From Brachypodium distachyon (lineage: Eukaryota; Streptophyta; Magnoliopsida; Poales; Poaceae), in the NCBI RefSeq assembly GCF_000005505.3, contig NC_016133.3, forward strand, positions 5,084,001 to 5,148,000: DNA of 64,000 bases, in the 5' to 3' direction. Both the position numbers and the translations under genes were made by a program. Positions within the stretch are counted from its first letter, which is position 1. Every line of letters begins with the position of its first letter. This document shows positions 35,272 through 47,400 of the stretch, piece by piece. The notes beneath the pieces are model-generated. The model searched no databases and had not been told where the DNA came from. It worked only from the letters and a program-made list of their open reading frames with translations.

Positions 35272-36567
35272 TGGGATGCCACTGTAAAAACACACATTTG
35301 CTAAAGAAAAAACTGCCTTAGAGGATGCAATAGGGGATGGAGTAAAATCTGCAGTGCATACACATACGAGAGACGAAGGGAGTAGGGGAGGGCTCGAACC
35401 AGCAGCACGGACGGGGGCTTCGTGGGGTGCGACGGTGGGGTGCGACGGCGGGAGCTTAGGGCGGCGGCGGCTGGGGTTGAATTCGGCTAGGCGGTGGTTG
35501 GAGGACAAATCCGCGGCTGGGGCGCCGCAGAACAGCAGTTCGGCGGCGGCAGTTATCCCGGAGAGGCTACTGGTGTCATGACTTTCGGCAAGCGATGACG
35601 CAACAAGGGCTTTGTGTTGGGCGGCAACGGCTGGGGGAGGAACCCTAACTGAGAGGAGGAGAGGAGACAGGAGAATGGCTCGCGAAGGGATGCAGGAGAA
35701 AAAAAGGAAGGCTGAACCGATACGTAGCTCGCGGTGGCATTTTGGCTGTAAATAGAGTGCGCTTTTGGGGCAAAAAAGGTGGGATTTTTCATAAACTCGG
35801 GAAGCTACCATGGAGTGTTGGGTCTTTTCTCATATGAAGAATTTGGGGTGTTGGGCTGCTCCTAGAAACGGCTTCAAATCGAGTTATTTTCGGCTTGAAC
35901 TGCTGTGGACCTAGAATCTGGTTTAGAAGTTGAAACGAACTGGCCCTATACTGATAAGGTAATGAAACGAAGTGATTTCACCAGGAGGAATATTCGGTTC
36001 TTCGAAAAACAAGGTATCGATTCGTTCATCTCGGCTATCTCGACTAGACCACGGTCAGTGATGGATGAAGTAGGGCGCCGGCAGTGAGAGGAGGCCGGCA
36101 GCGTGGGTAGGCGGACATGCAGAAGAGGCCGAGGCAGGAGAGGAGGACGGCGGCGGGGATAGGCAGAGGAGGCCGGCGATAGTGACTTGAAGAGGAGACT
36201 GGCGACGGGATGGGTAAGGATTACGCATGCGATCGAGAGTGTGCTTTCCTGATTCTTTGCTTGGGGGTTAACGAGAGGTTCTTGGCTGGAGAGGTCACGG
36301 AAATGGTCCACGAGTTAATTGGCATTGATGTGATGTGATGGAAAACGTATTTACTTTCCAAATTTGCGTACAAGATTTATTTTCTTCCTTATGTTAGCAT
36401 GACCTGATTACAAATGGTGTGTTATGTTTGATTTATGCATGAATATATTACTCAAGCAGAAACATACAAACAAAATGCCATCGAATTTTTCCCTAATGTC
36501 ACAAATCATGTTGCCTGCTTGCCCTACTCACTAATTTTAGAAGTAATCTCACCGGCAGATGAATATA

Positions 36568-37110
36568 GAGCGAATTCCATATTTGTCACTCAAATTTTTC
36601 CCATATTGTTGCCACATGCCACCTAAAATTTTCTTGTTTCAAATTTGTCACTGAAATTTTGCATGGGGTAAAAATATAACACTACCGTTAGTTGACCGCT
36701 AGTTGACCGTTAAGTAAGAGATGAAAAGACCATTTTGTCCCGATGTAGTATGTTGATTTAAGAAAACTTATATTTCTAGATTTTGCCCCTATGTAGTATT
36801 TCAATTTTTCATGAAAAAATCATATTATTACTCATTTCAATTTTTTTGCTAAAACTTACTCTGAAATACTTGTGTTACTGAGATCTTAAAAGTCTAGAAA
36901 TATAAGTTTTTAAATTGAGTACTTTGTTGTAAAGGAAATCACCATAGTACTTGTCTTTTCATCTCTTACTTACGGTCAACTAGCGTTCAACTAACGGTAG
37001 TGACATATTTGTACCCAATGCAAAATTTCAGTGGCAAATTTGAACAAGGAAAATCTGAATGACATTTGAGTATATGGACAATATTTGAGAGGCAAGTATG
37101 GAATTCTCAC
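36568..37110. mobile_element. Non-autonomous Mutator-like element, 543 bp
   Basis: Ends of ~165 bp are inverted repeats (GAATTCCATA.TTG at each edge; CTACCGTTAGTTGA and AAGTAAGAGATGAAAAGAC in each arm). A perfect 9-bp direct repeat ATGAATATA flanks it at 36559-36567 and 37111-37119, the Mutator target length. The sister unit has a single ATGACTATA (31882-31890) at the same point, an empty site. No transposase is encoded. Confidence 0.9.
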
Positions 37111-37589
37111 ATGAATATATCATTGGCATCTCATTCTATCTCTCCAACCAAACACATAATGAATCGATTCCATTTCACTCTATTCCATCGACCAAACAAA
37201 ATACATAACCGCTCCATCTTCTGAACCAAACAACAAACTACAATCATTCCATTTCATTCCTATAAAAATAGTCCTTGGCTGTACTTGCACTATTTGTATG
37301 AGTCAACACGAGATGAGCACCCACGGTGCATTCCATCAATTCTTCTACCCCTTCATGTATCAGACGTTGGGTTCTGAAACCATCCACTCCCACCTCCTGC
37401 CCACTCTTGCCATGTCGCAGCCTCCCAACCTCATCATCGGGCGTGGCCGCAGGCTCGCTGCCGCTTCGACACGGTGACCTCGTCTCTACGGCCAGCCTCC
37501 TCTCCACCTTGGTGCGCGCCGACATGGTGATCGCCGCGGCTGAAGCAGCCCCGCCCGCCTTGCTTCCTCACCGCTTAAGGGGGTCGTAA

Positions 37590-38070
37590 TTGGTGACCAT
37601 GTCTCCCTCGTCCTCTAGCTCCGGCCGCCGAACTGCAACACTTGGCGCGCCATGTTTGAGTTTCTCCTCTTGTAATGCGGCCTCACTGAGCACCTCGCCG
37701 ACGAGACTCGCCTCGACGACCTGGCATGGCTCCAAGACGACGTGCACTCATCTCGTGGATCTACTCCCACATGTCGCTGGAGATCCTCAGCCTCGTCATC
37801 ACGACAACATCTATGGTGTCAACCATCTAGGCGGCCTCATGCGCAGCCTATTCCTGGACAACATGGAGATACGGGCAATCTACAACGGACCCGCACTTGG
37901 TGCAGGGGAACACGCCTGTCCACGCCTACTTCGGCAAGCTGAAAGAATATGCCGATCAACTGCGTGATCTGGTGACCCCACACTGATCGCCAACTCGTCT
38001 TGCAGATGTTCTGCGGCCTCGACAAGCATTTCCACGTCTACATCCCCATCCTTACCAGTCGTAACAATAT
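37590..38070 (+). pseudogene. Copia-type gag (UBN2) relic in unit D
   Basis: The sequence is homologous to 32430-32845. Frames read ISWIYSHMSLEILSLVITT, SLFLDNMEIRAIYNG, then VHAYFGKLKEYADQLRDL and FCGLDKHFHVYIPILT, interrupted by frameshifts. It retains more gag sequence than the copy in unit C (LKEYADQLRDL and CGLDKHF are present here). Confidence 0.65.
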
Positions 38071-38195
38071 ATCAAAGGTTCAACAATCGCCATGCTAGTA
38101 GCATGGTGTAGGAATGTACGAATCGTAGAACATATATAGTCTCTGATACGAAAAACTAAAAATGCCATCATCATACTCCAGAAGAAATGACCAGA

Positions 38196-39676
38196 CTAAA
38201 ACCATATGACCTCCATCTCTTTAGGCTTTGTCTTCTCCTTCAACAACTTTCGCATTTTGCTGTATTCTGCAGCGTCGCGACCTTTCGAGATTCTGAGGCG
38301 GAGCATCTCAAGGCCTGTGGATTCAGGTGCCAGGTTCATTTTGTCATAAGGTTCCTTCAGCGTGGACACTTGACAAGATACCTTCCGGTTCCAAACATTT
38401 TCTTCAAACACCTATGGAAGGAGAGATATTCCGTGGGCTCTTTGGCAATGGCGATATGCATCATAATTGTACAAAAAAAATCAGCAGATGTTTATATATG
38501 TCGGGGCTTACCTTCGATGTATCCAAAGTAAGAGAGGCCAAATTAGGAGCGTGGTTAAGAAAATAAGCAAATGGACGGTAGAAATCAGCGACCACCAATT
38601 CTCCAAGATACAAGCTCTTCAATTTGCCAAATTTTGGATCTTCAGTAGCTGGATTCTGCATCATATCCTTGTACACGTAATAAGAACCAAAAGATGTGAA
38701 ATTAGAATTATGCAAATAACTTTTGTTTCAGAGTATAACATTGTAAAAACATCGGTAAGAGCATTTTAATTACCTGGAGAAGAGAATCAAAGTTAAATAG
38801 CTCAAGATGCTGTGTACTGCAAAGAGCACCAAGAAAATCATGTTCATTCGGAGCAAGGTGATTTGCTCCATGACCAGAAATATTCACCCAAGCCGTCAGC
38901 AGAGAAGGCATGCCATCCAGCTTAACTCTTCCTGCAACAGTTAACCTCAGGGAAGCTACATTAGGGGCAGAAACATGTATCTCCTCGTAAGCGCAGGCGG
39001 TCACGGACAATGTCTTCACAGTGTGAGAAGATATCCTGAATTGATACAGCGAGCACCGGTGCAAATCCAGTTCTTCAAGCCCGGATTTGAGACTCTCCAC
39101 CACAGATGAATCGGGCAGACGCACGTTGACAAGCCGGAGTTTCTTCAGTCGTGGCAGGCAGACAGACTTGGGCGCGATTTCCTCCGGGATCGTCAGAGAC
39201 AGGACGATCTCCTCGAGTGTCGCGCAGTTGAAGACGCAGTCAGGCAGATCGAAACGGTAGGCGCCGTCGGCGGCGATGTGGAGCACGCGGATGCCCTTGC
39301 TCACGGCATGGCGCAGCCACCAGTGCTGGTACACGAACGCCTGGTTGTTCGTTCTGGAGCAGCGAAGGGTGAACGTGTGCAGCTTGGCGTCGTCGCGCAG
39401 GAGGAACAGCACAGACCCGAACCTCTCGGGGACGGATGCGTCCAGGTTGAGGCGGGGCATGGACGCCCAGAGGTGCCGCCACCGGCGCGACAGGAGGCTT
39501 AAGGGACCCACGGCCAGCCGCGTGTCCAGGAAGCCCAGGACGTGCTGCAGCAGGTCGTCGGGGAGCGCGCTTAGCCTGTCGCGCCCTGGGGCCTCTGCTG
39601 GCATGGCCGTCCTCTTCGCTGGGTCTCGCGCGAAGCAGCGCCTCGGCCCGACCCCGCCGCGGAACACCGGAGGCAT
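38196..39676 (-). CDS. F-box/LRR protein, paralogue D
   Basis: Exons 39676..38774, 38667..38512 and 38411..38196 give 424 aa. It begins MPPVFRGGVGPRRC, identical to C over the first 29 residues. The F-box is at ~33-78 (RLSALPDDLLQHVLGFLD, LSRRWRHLWASMP), and the leucine-rich segments and KPKEMEVIWF tail match its paralogues. The stretch before SGLEELDLHRCS has lost three residues relative to C (CPA). Exon 3 carries one extra codon and has diverged at its start (ENVWNRKVSC). All splice sites and frames are intact. Confidence 0.86.
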
Positions 39677-40031
39677 TGCGTCGAGCAGATCGTGGGCGTC
39701 TCGGCGAGTTAGATCATCTGGAACCTGGATAGAGTTGCTCTACCTGCAGATTGATAGAGTTGCTCTACCTGCAGATTGGCAATGCTGAGTCAATGGAAAC
39801 ATCGCAAGAAGCCAGAAAGCAAATCGCGCGCACACCGCAGCCGGCGGCTAAAAGGGAACATAGAGCGGATATGCCCCGGTTACGGTTTCCTCCGTAACAG
39901 AAAAGATTACTCGTAATATTTTTGTTGGATTTATGATCCTAACGACTCACGAAAATTTGTTGCTGCAAAAAAAAAAAGACTCACGCGGTCGTATCAGTTC
40001 GTTCGTTATAAATAAGCGGACGTTTGAAATA

Positions 40032-40153
40032 CTCGTTCTGCCCAACAAAAGTTGTCTCAACGTTATCAAAATTTGGATGTATCAACATGACTTAGTGCAT
40101 AAATGCATTCAAATTTAGTTAAAGTTAAGACATCCTTTGTTGGACGGCGGGAG
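40032..40153. mobile_element. Stowaway MITE upstream of F-box D
   Basis: The ends CTCGTTCTGCCCAACAAAAG and CTTTGTTGGACGGCGGGAG are flanked by TA. It belongs to the same subfamily as 18657 and 51578, with eroded termini. Confidence 0.8.
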
Positions 40154-40338
40154 TATTAAATTTTTTTTGATGAGATGCTAGTACATATTCCTACATTAAT
40201 TAGGGCTTCTTCTTTTCGGTTGCAGTTCTTCGGAGCTTAACTTTTGGAGAAACTACATGTTCGGTTGATGTTTTTCATGTATTGCAGTCCTTTTTTAGTG
40301 TCTCCCACATATTTTTCATTTGTTTGTGGTCATAGTTT

Positions 40339-40527
40339 TTATTGGTACGCTCGTTCGACTTGGATATCAAATTGGCATACCCAACGGCATTGAAACATTG
40401 GACGGTTATTAGCTTCCATTTCTTCGATGCACACGTCAAGGAAAACTCTTTCAGCTACAACATCCCATGTAGTTTTGCCATTTTTTTCCATTTTCCATCT
40501 ATGATATTCATATGACATTAACATCAA
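40339..40527 (-). pseudogene. Myb/SANT-like (Myb_DNA-bind_3) domain relic
   Basis: The minus-strand frame reads KTTWDVVAERVFLDVCIEEM, then EANNRPMFQ. This matches the start of plant Myb/SANT-like domains (W...T.LFL.LCIEE...GNRP) of L10-interacting-MYB-type and PIF/Harbinger ORF1 proteins. The domain is cut before its second half. The GC-rich block at 40.78-41.19 kb upstream on the same strand could be its former 5' part. Confidence 0.45.
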
Positions 40528-40846
40528 CAGTGGGTAATTTCTTGCTGCCTAATATACCCACAACAAAATCTACTCTTATAATTTGCAGAGCAAGCAAAAT
40601 GACCAACAACAGTAGCCAAAATCTCTTTCTACTGCAAAACTATACACAAGCAATGGCTATTTACCCACAAATTATTCATACCAAATCCATCAATTTTATC
40701 CATACATCCACCATTCACACCATGCAAATCCATCAAATGGAGCTTGATTTGCTCACCTTTCTTGCGGGTCGACGAGGTCAGGTCCTGTGAGGTAGTAGTG
40801 GCCGGCGACGAACTCCCAGAACCGTCAAGGGCGACGAGATCCAGCA

Positions 40847-40866
40847 TGGGGGGGGGGGGGGGGGGT
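40847..40866. repeat. Poly-G run
   Basis: A homopolymer of about 18 G interrupts the GC-rich block. It is prone to assembly error. Confidence 0.85.
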
Positions 40867-41358
40867 GGAGAGGGGCGGCGGTTGCGGGTGAGATGGGGAA
40901 GTCGGTGGCGGTGCGCGATGGGGTAGGCGGCGAAGGGTGGCGTGGAGATGGTAAAGTCGGTAGGGGGAGAGGATGAGGGTGGCGGTCGGTGGTACAGATG
41001 GAGGAGGTGGGGTGGGGGAGTGGCGGCGATTGCAGGGGAGAAGAGCCCAACCCTAGCAGGAGTGGCGATGAGGAGGACGAGCACTAGGGGGTAGGTGGTC
41101 TGGTTCTTGGCAGTGGCATTTCCAGCGTAATAACGGTTCGCCGTGGGGGTATGTTGGATTTGCGTGACCAGAGAAGCCGGGGAACTGGCCCAGACCAATT
41201 TCTCCCTAGCTCACTTTGCACTACGATTTGGAGGGGCTGCCAGGAAGAGCCGAGGAGGAGTTTCCCCTTCTTTTGGGCTTCAGTTGCCTAGGCTGGCCTA
41301 GAAGCCCAAAAGAAGAGAGCGTAAGTCTCTTTCCGTTTATTAGGCTAGAGCAAGACAA

Positions 41359-41590
41359 AGCTCATCTTCTTCCTCAAGCTCAAGAAGTTGTTAGTCATCT
41401 AATGTTGATGCAACGGTAGCCGCAGGGATGTTCTCCGGAACCAAAAGGTGGAATTTGTGGCAGCGGTCAATTCCAAGTGAGCTCATCTTCTCCCTCAAGC
41501 TTGTTAGTCATCTAATGTTGATGCAGCGGGAGCCGCGGGACTGTTCTCGGGAACCAAAAGATGGAATTTGTGGCAGCAACCAATCCCAAG
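41359..41590. repeat. Tandem duplication of ~120 bp
   Basis: Two direct copies start near 41359 and 41480. Both contain AGCTCATCTTCT, GTTAGTCATCTAATGTTGAT, GAACCAAAAG and GGAATTTGTGGCAGC. Confidence 0.8.
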
Positions 41591-41960
41591 TGTTCCCGTA
41601 GTTGAAGCTATGGCTATTAGGTTGCAATCGTCTTTCGGTGTTTTATATGCACAAGTAAAAAATCCGGACTTTCCTAGTGAATTCTGGTAGCACGAAATTA
41701 TTTATGTTATGAACCAAGGAGGAGGTGGTCCCTACTGCTTCGGACAATGGCACATGGATTTATGAAATTTGGGTGCAACCATTTGAAGACGGTAGCACGA
41801 AAGTTATTCAGCCGATTTGGATGGCGCGCCGGTCTTAGACGGGAAGGATATTGATGCTTTCTTTTCATCCTTTTTATATTATCAATTATAACTTTGAGAC
41901 ATTTACATTGAACATTTTTAATAATTGATGGTTGTGTGCATCAATCTATGCAAAGTCCAC
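41480..41960 (+). pseudogene. LINE RNase H and 3'-end relic
   Basis: Broken frames (NVDAAGAAG, then EFVAATNPK and VPVVEAMAIR) recall the RNase H domain of plant LINEs. At 41923-41955 the sequence GATGGTTGTGTGCATCAATC matches the 3' signature of grass LINEs. It is heavily decayed. Confidence 0.5.
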
Positions 41961-44410
41961 GCCATGTCCTACTTTTTGAAAAAAAAATGAACCAAGGAGG
42001 AAGATCAACAGGCCTTGGTGTTGCATTCTTTTTTATTCTTTCTATCTAGCCAGCGACCGTGTCAAAATCTCCATCTTTCTCGGTAACCGCCGATCAAACT
42101 TCTTGAGTTAGCTCAGTTAGTTAGGTTTTCTCCTCCTTTGGTGTGTCTAGAGAATCCTTCTTTTCTTCAGGTTTGGTTTAAAATTGTTGCCTGATCCGAC
42201 GTGAGGAAATTGCTAAAACATTTGACCATTGACACATTGGAACCTCGGCCTCCTCGAGTGCTGTTACATGGTGCCGTCTCATAGACATCCACGTCAATAT
42301 TTTGTTTGATGCGGCACATAGTTCATGAGAATACCGTTGTTATCTAATGTTTTTTAGACAAACCGACGCAAAGACATTAAAGTTCTATAAAAAAAATTAT
42401 CGATAATACTTTAAATACAACATTAGAAAACTCTAATGCAGTGGGGAGATGATCAGTTAGCATCTACTCTATACCATGCACTAAGTGCCTGTTCGGTAGA
42501 ACTCGAGATCCCTATTTTGCAGCTCCCTGCTCCGGATCCTCGGAGGAGTCACTCTCCTGAGAATCTCAGGCCCCTTTTTTTTTTGGCTTCCAAGCCAGTT
42601 TCTAAGTTCCAGACAGCTGAAGCCTCACAGAAGGAAAAATTTCCCACCAGCTGCCAGGAGAAGCCCAACCCAAATCATGTGTAAAAAGAGCTTCTAGGAG
42701 AAACTGGTCTGGACTAATTTTTCAGGCTTCTCCTCACAACATTTTCGGACTTGCCCTCACGGCGAACCGTTTTTACGACCAAAATGTCACCGCCAAGTTC
42801 CAGAACGCGAACCGTTTTCCCCGGACCCAAGCGACCCCCGAGCGAGCAGAAACAATATCGCGGGCTCGTCTCCCTGCTCCCCCGCCCCACCTCTTCTCCA
42901 CCTTCGGCCGCCCTGCCTCCTCCCCAAGCCCGGCGGTCTTCCCCATATCCACCGGAACAGGCCGCCCCGCCTCCTCCCATCTCAGAGTCGCGCCGCTGCC
43001 CCTCCAATATGTCTGTCAAAAACATTCGGCTACCAAGCAGCTCCTGAGCTAAGGGGCTTTTTATAACAAATTGACTATATTACCCTTCGGTTTTCACACT
43101 TGCTGGAAACCTCTGTACTCACATACTTCTACATTATCTATACCTATCTAAAAAATACGGACCGTTCCATTCACCGTCGTCTGTCAAACTTCCCAAAAAA
43201 ATTGTGGGGCCCCCAAGATTGCATGTATATTAGGCCTACTAAGCCGGTTGGCCCGTTACCTGCACCAAATTGGACTGGAACTACTAAGCCGGCTGGCCCC
43301 TGCACCGAATTGGATTGGAACTCCGCGAGGGAATCCATCGTTACGAGAGTCGGGCAAAAACTCCGAATCTGACGAGAAAATATTGCTCCGCCGAAACACT
43401 ACAAGAGTCGGAAAATGAGACCCGATCGGGCAAGGAACCGAAGCCACAGCCGTACCCTCTGTCTCCCAGGTGCGGCCACGGCTGGTCCCGTCTTTCGTTT
43501 CCCAGCCATGGTCGTCTCCTTCTAGGGCTAAATTACACGAGGAGATGACGAATTGTTAGAAGAAGCTAATGAGACAGACTGCGAGAGAGAATGGTGGCGG
43601 CGCCTAGGACATAGTAGAGAGAACATCCAGCTGCCAAAACATAAATTTGTTGCCCCTTCTAACTCTTTGTTTTAACGGGTGAAGTGAGATAGTGGAGAGA
43701 ACTAAAAAAATTAAGTGATTCCGTCTCAAAACTTCTTTGACCGGAGTATAATTTTCAAAAGAAAGTGTATTGTTCTATTTTGAGAGAATAGAGTATAGAG
43801 ACACAATCTCGGAAGAAAACTTTTTTAAATGGATATTTGGTGATCGTTAAAGAAGAGCAAAGAGAGATTTTAATGCATATTTTTGAATGTATCATTTTAT
43901 TTTTTTGTTCCGTTGCAACGCACGGACATTTCAGACGTATGAATTTTCACCGTCGTTTGTCTATTTCACATGATTGCAATTCCAAACCATCACACATCAT
44001 GTAAAAATAATTGTTCTCCTTTGAATCAATTTTGATGGACAGACGCCACTAATCTGTTATAGGAGTACAGAAATTACGCCGGTAAAAGGAGGATTAAAGG
44101 ATCGACAAGTATTGAGGTCAGCAACACTGAACACCATCACAACTGACATAACTAGCTCCCCTCGATAGAAACGTCAGGTTACTCTGCCATGACGCCTAGC
44201 TGTTATAATTAACTCAGCAACTCAAAGTCATTAAACTTGACAAAGCAACGCATAAAGCTTAAGCTTCAAAATTCTACCGTCTGAGAGCCTCTTGCTCCAG
44301 TTATTGGCAGGGAAAAGGATGGCAAAAAGAGGCTAACGTGCCTAATTTATGTTCAGTTATTATTAACATCAAAGACGATCCAATTTGTAAAACGAAGCAT
44401 TGTTGTAGCT
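41961..44410. other. Intergenic stretch, transposon debris suspected
   Basis: A GC-rich block at 42.75-43.0 kb is preceded by GTGCCTGTTCGGTAG at ~42487, a Harbinger/hAT-like terminus without a confirmed partner. No coding gene was recognised. From about 44.2 kb the sequence is probably the 3' UTR of citrate synthase. Confidence 0.35.
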
Positions 44411-47400
44411 TCAAGCCGCGGCCTTTTTGCAGTAGTTCTCCAGCCACTCCATGGTGACACTCTTCGGCCTTTCAAGAGGCAGGCCAAGGGCACGGTCCCA
44501 GATAAGCTGTGTCAAAAATAATAGATCAAGATTAGCAGATGGAAGATACAAAACATGAAGCATCTGGAAGTGGAAGGGTGAAGGCAGACCTGAGATCCAA
44601 TTCCTATGCTCCTTGAGACACCGAACAAGACAGTGTAGTACCTACACATTAAACAAGGCATCACTGTTAATCGCCCCGAACTAGGTTTACTATTGTATCG
44701 TGTGAGTTAAAGATCAAAACTGAACTCCGTAGTAGCTAGATAATTTAAGCAAGGCATTAGTTACCGTGCTTCAGATAATCCGAAGTGGTTGAGCAAGACT
44801 CCACTGTGAGCATCAACATTAGGCCATGGGTTTTTTACCTGAAAAAATGCATAAACGAAGGATGATGTCCATAAGCACCTAACCAGAAAGCTGAAGTTGG
44901 AGAGGAAATTACGATCAATCTTATAGCATGTTACCTTGCCTAACTCAGTGAGGATTGGGGGTACAACTTCATACAACTTGGATACCTGAAAGGGAATAAT
45001 GATATCCCATTAAGACTGTCGAACCGATGTCAAACCATGCAATTAGACAAAGATTTTAAACTAACCAGTTGGAAAAGTGGGTCCTCGGGCAAATACTTCA
45101 AGGCAAACTCCCTTTGGCATGAGTATCGTGGATCTGTATTACGTAGAACTCCATGACCATATCCAGGAACAACCTATGAATGCGACCAGCCATCATAACT
45201 TGAGTTTTAGTAGGCATCAGAGAAGTTTATACAGTAGGCGCAGATCATCAGAGAAAAAGCATTTGGATAACCAACCCAGGAGAATGGATTCAATAGAAGG
45301 CATCCATCAACTGGGCGGCATTAACTTTTAGAACAGTTTAGTGGCCCAAACGTCCCATAAACACATGCTCATAAACAGTGAATAGATATAACTCTGGAGA
45401 TAAGCTACCTTTCCGCTCTTCAGTGTCTTCCATACATACTCTTTGAGTTGATCAGTTGTAATGTTACTCCCGGTCTCTTCCATGACAGTTTTGATCCATA
45501 GCAACACCTCCTGTAGCATACGTGACTCTGGTCAGCTCATACACATCAAATCTAAGTGTAACAATTAAAAAAACACGGAACACGTGGTTTCTTCTTTTTA
45601 CAAGCATTTGCAGAAGTAAGTGATATAGTCAACAATACAGATACAGTAAGTATTTGCAATTGATCAGGAACAATTTTTCCCAGGAGATTCATTTGGCAAG
45701 CACAGGCAAAGCAGGATGTGGCAGAGAACACCCACTGAATTAAACCGAGCATACCTGATTAGCAAGGCCGTGCAGTGGCCCAGCTAAACCGTTGAGTGCC
45801 GCTGCAAAAGAAAGGTAAGGATCTGACAGAGCACTTCCAACCTGTGATTCAATAAAAAGCAGTGCAGATAAAGAGAGTCAGTGCCCACACTGCCCATAGA
45901 GGACATAAATAGGAAACAAGTCACAACCAAAGCACGATAGCTAATACTCAGTAGGATTCTAAGCAGCAACACAAGGACATGAAAGGGCCGGTACAGAGCA
46001 AAAAATATTCTCTGTAAATTAACAGATCACAAAGTTGCTCCGCTCCAAGCTAGCTGCCCATTAAACTGTGCCCCTACAAATTAGGAGGCCACCTTACACT
46101 ATTAGCCATTACAACCAACTATACTCCAAGCAGAAATGTTCCTTTGGTTTGATCTTAATGTTGTGAGATGGAAGAGTTATATTAGCAGAAAAGAGGAGGT
46201 GAACAGTAGAGTGGCTGCTACAGAGACACTGCTTATTTCCATAAAAAGAGCAAAAGAAGAACTATCTATCTAGCTATTCGACTCCCACAAGCACAAAATC
46301 TTGAGGATCTTCAGCTGAAGGAGGCACATTCAGAGCTGGTTGAGGGTCATCCACAACTTCCAGAGCACAATTCTTAAGCACTTGCTCTAACCTTTCTAGC
46401 TTTTTGGAGCATTGCTAAGGGGATTCAATTCAATTCTCCTCTTTAGAAGATCTCCTTACAACTAACAATAAGGGAATATATTGCGTTTGTCAGTGCTTCA
46501 CCAAGGACAACAATATAAATGAATTTTTTCAAGATGTACAATAGCTCATGCTCATCCGGTAGAAATAAATAAACGGATAATCTTAACAGGATCACTCTAC
46601 TATTAGAACGACCCATCACTTTCTCACTATCACTATGTGTTTTGAAGGAGCAAGGACCGCATCAGCAGATCCTTCGAGACCACAGTTTAACCAATAAAGA
46701 ACTCCATCAAAACAAGTGCTCCTAGTTCTGTTGCTAGTTCCTAGTACAATAGTCCCTGATCACGAGCGCTTTTTTTAGGAAACCTGATTACTAGTTTGGT
46801 TTACCACATTGCGGCAAACAAAAGACTGCAGCATCAAACTGTAATGTAGAAAATCATGCATACATAACATAAGGATTCCACAAATAAGCTAAGTAGAAAA
46901 TCATGCATAACATAAGGATGCCACAAATCAAGTATCGAACTGCAGCCAGCAGTGATCCGTTGGCAGGTCCAGAACAGTGGTGGCAACAATAACAAGATAA
47001 ATTGATGCAAAAAGACACAAATATTACCAGATGCCCAGTATGAGCACTGACATTCCCACCTTCATGATCACTGCGAGAACAAAGTAGCATATGAGGGGAA
47101 ATCAACCTTCATCCTTCATTGACAAATAAAGAAATAGATACAAGGATTGATGAAATTACGTGTGAATTGTTATGTATAGGCGCATCAACTCCAACATTTT
47201 GGGGTCATCAAAACCAAGCATGTGTGAAAAATTTGCTGCATAGTCCAGTGTATTATCAGCTGATATAATTTTCCCATCCTTGAAAATCCTTCAGAGAACC
47301 AGAGAAATAGGATTATTTCTATTGCACTAAACGAAACAACAGATTTTCTGGGTATTAATTACGGAGTAGAAAAAAATCTTCATTGAAGGATAGCATGTTC

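Larger units (their letters stand above)
35272..39915. repeat. Duplicated unit containing F-box D
   Basis: This is the second copy of the ~4.7 kb unit at 30005-34715. It contains the same GC-rich left part (35.35-35.79 kb), the GGCTTGAACTGCTGTGGA block, the Copia gag relic and F-box D. It differs by the 543-bp MULE at 36568-37110 and by lack of the GC-rich insertion. Boundaries are approximate. Confidence 0.75.

Noticed and set aside
40629..41198. 189-aa minus-strand frame
   Set aside because: Pro-rich low-complexity translation across a poly-G run, without domain or start context. At most the decayed upstream part of the Myb/SANT relic.
42487..43040. Harbinger-like element with GTGCCTGTTCGGTAG start
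   Set aside because: No convincing inverted partner or target duplication was found at the right side near CGGCTACCAAGCAG.
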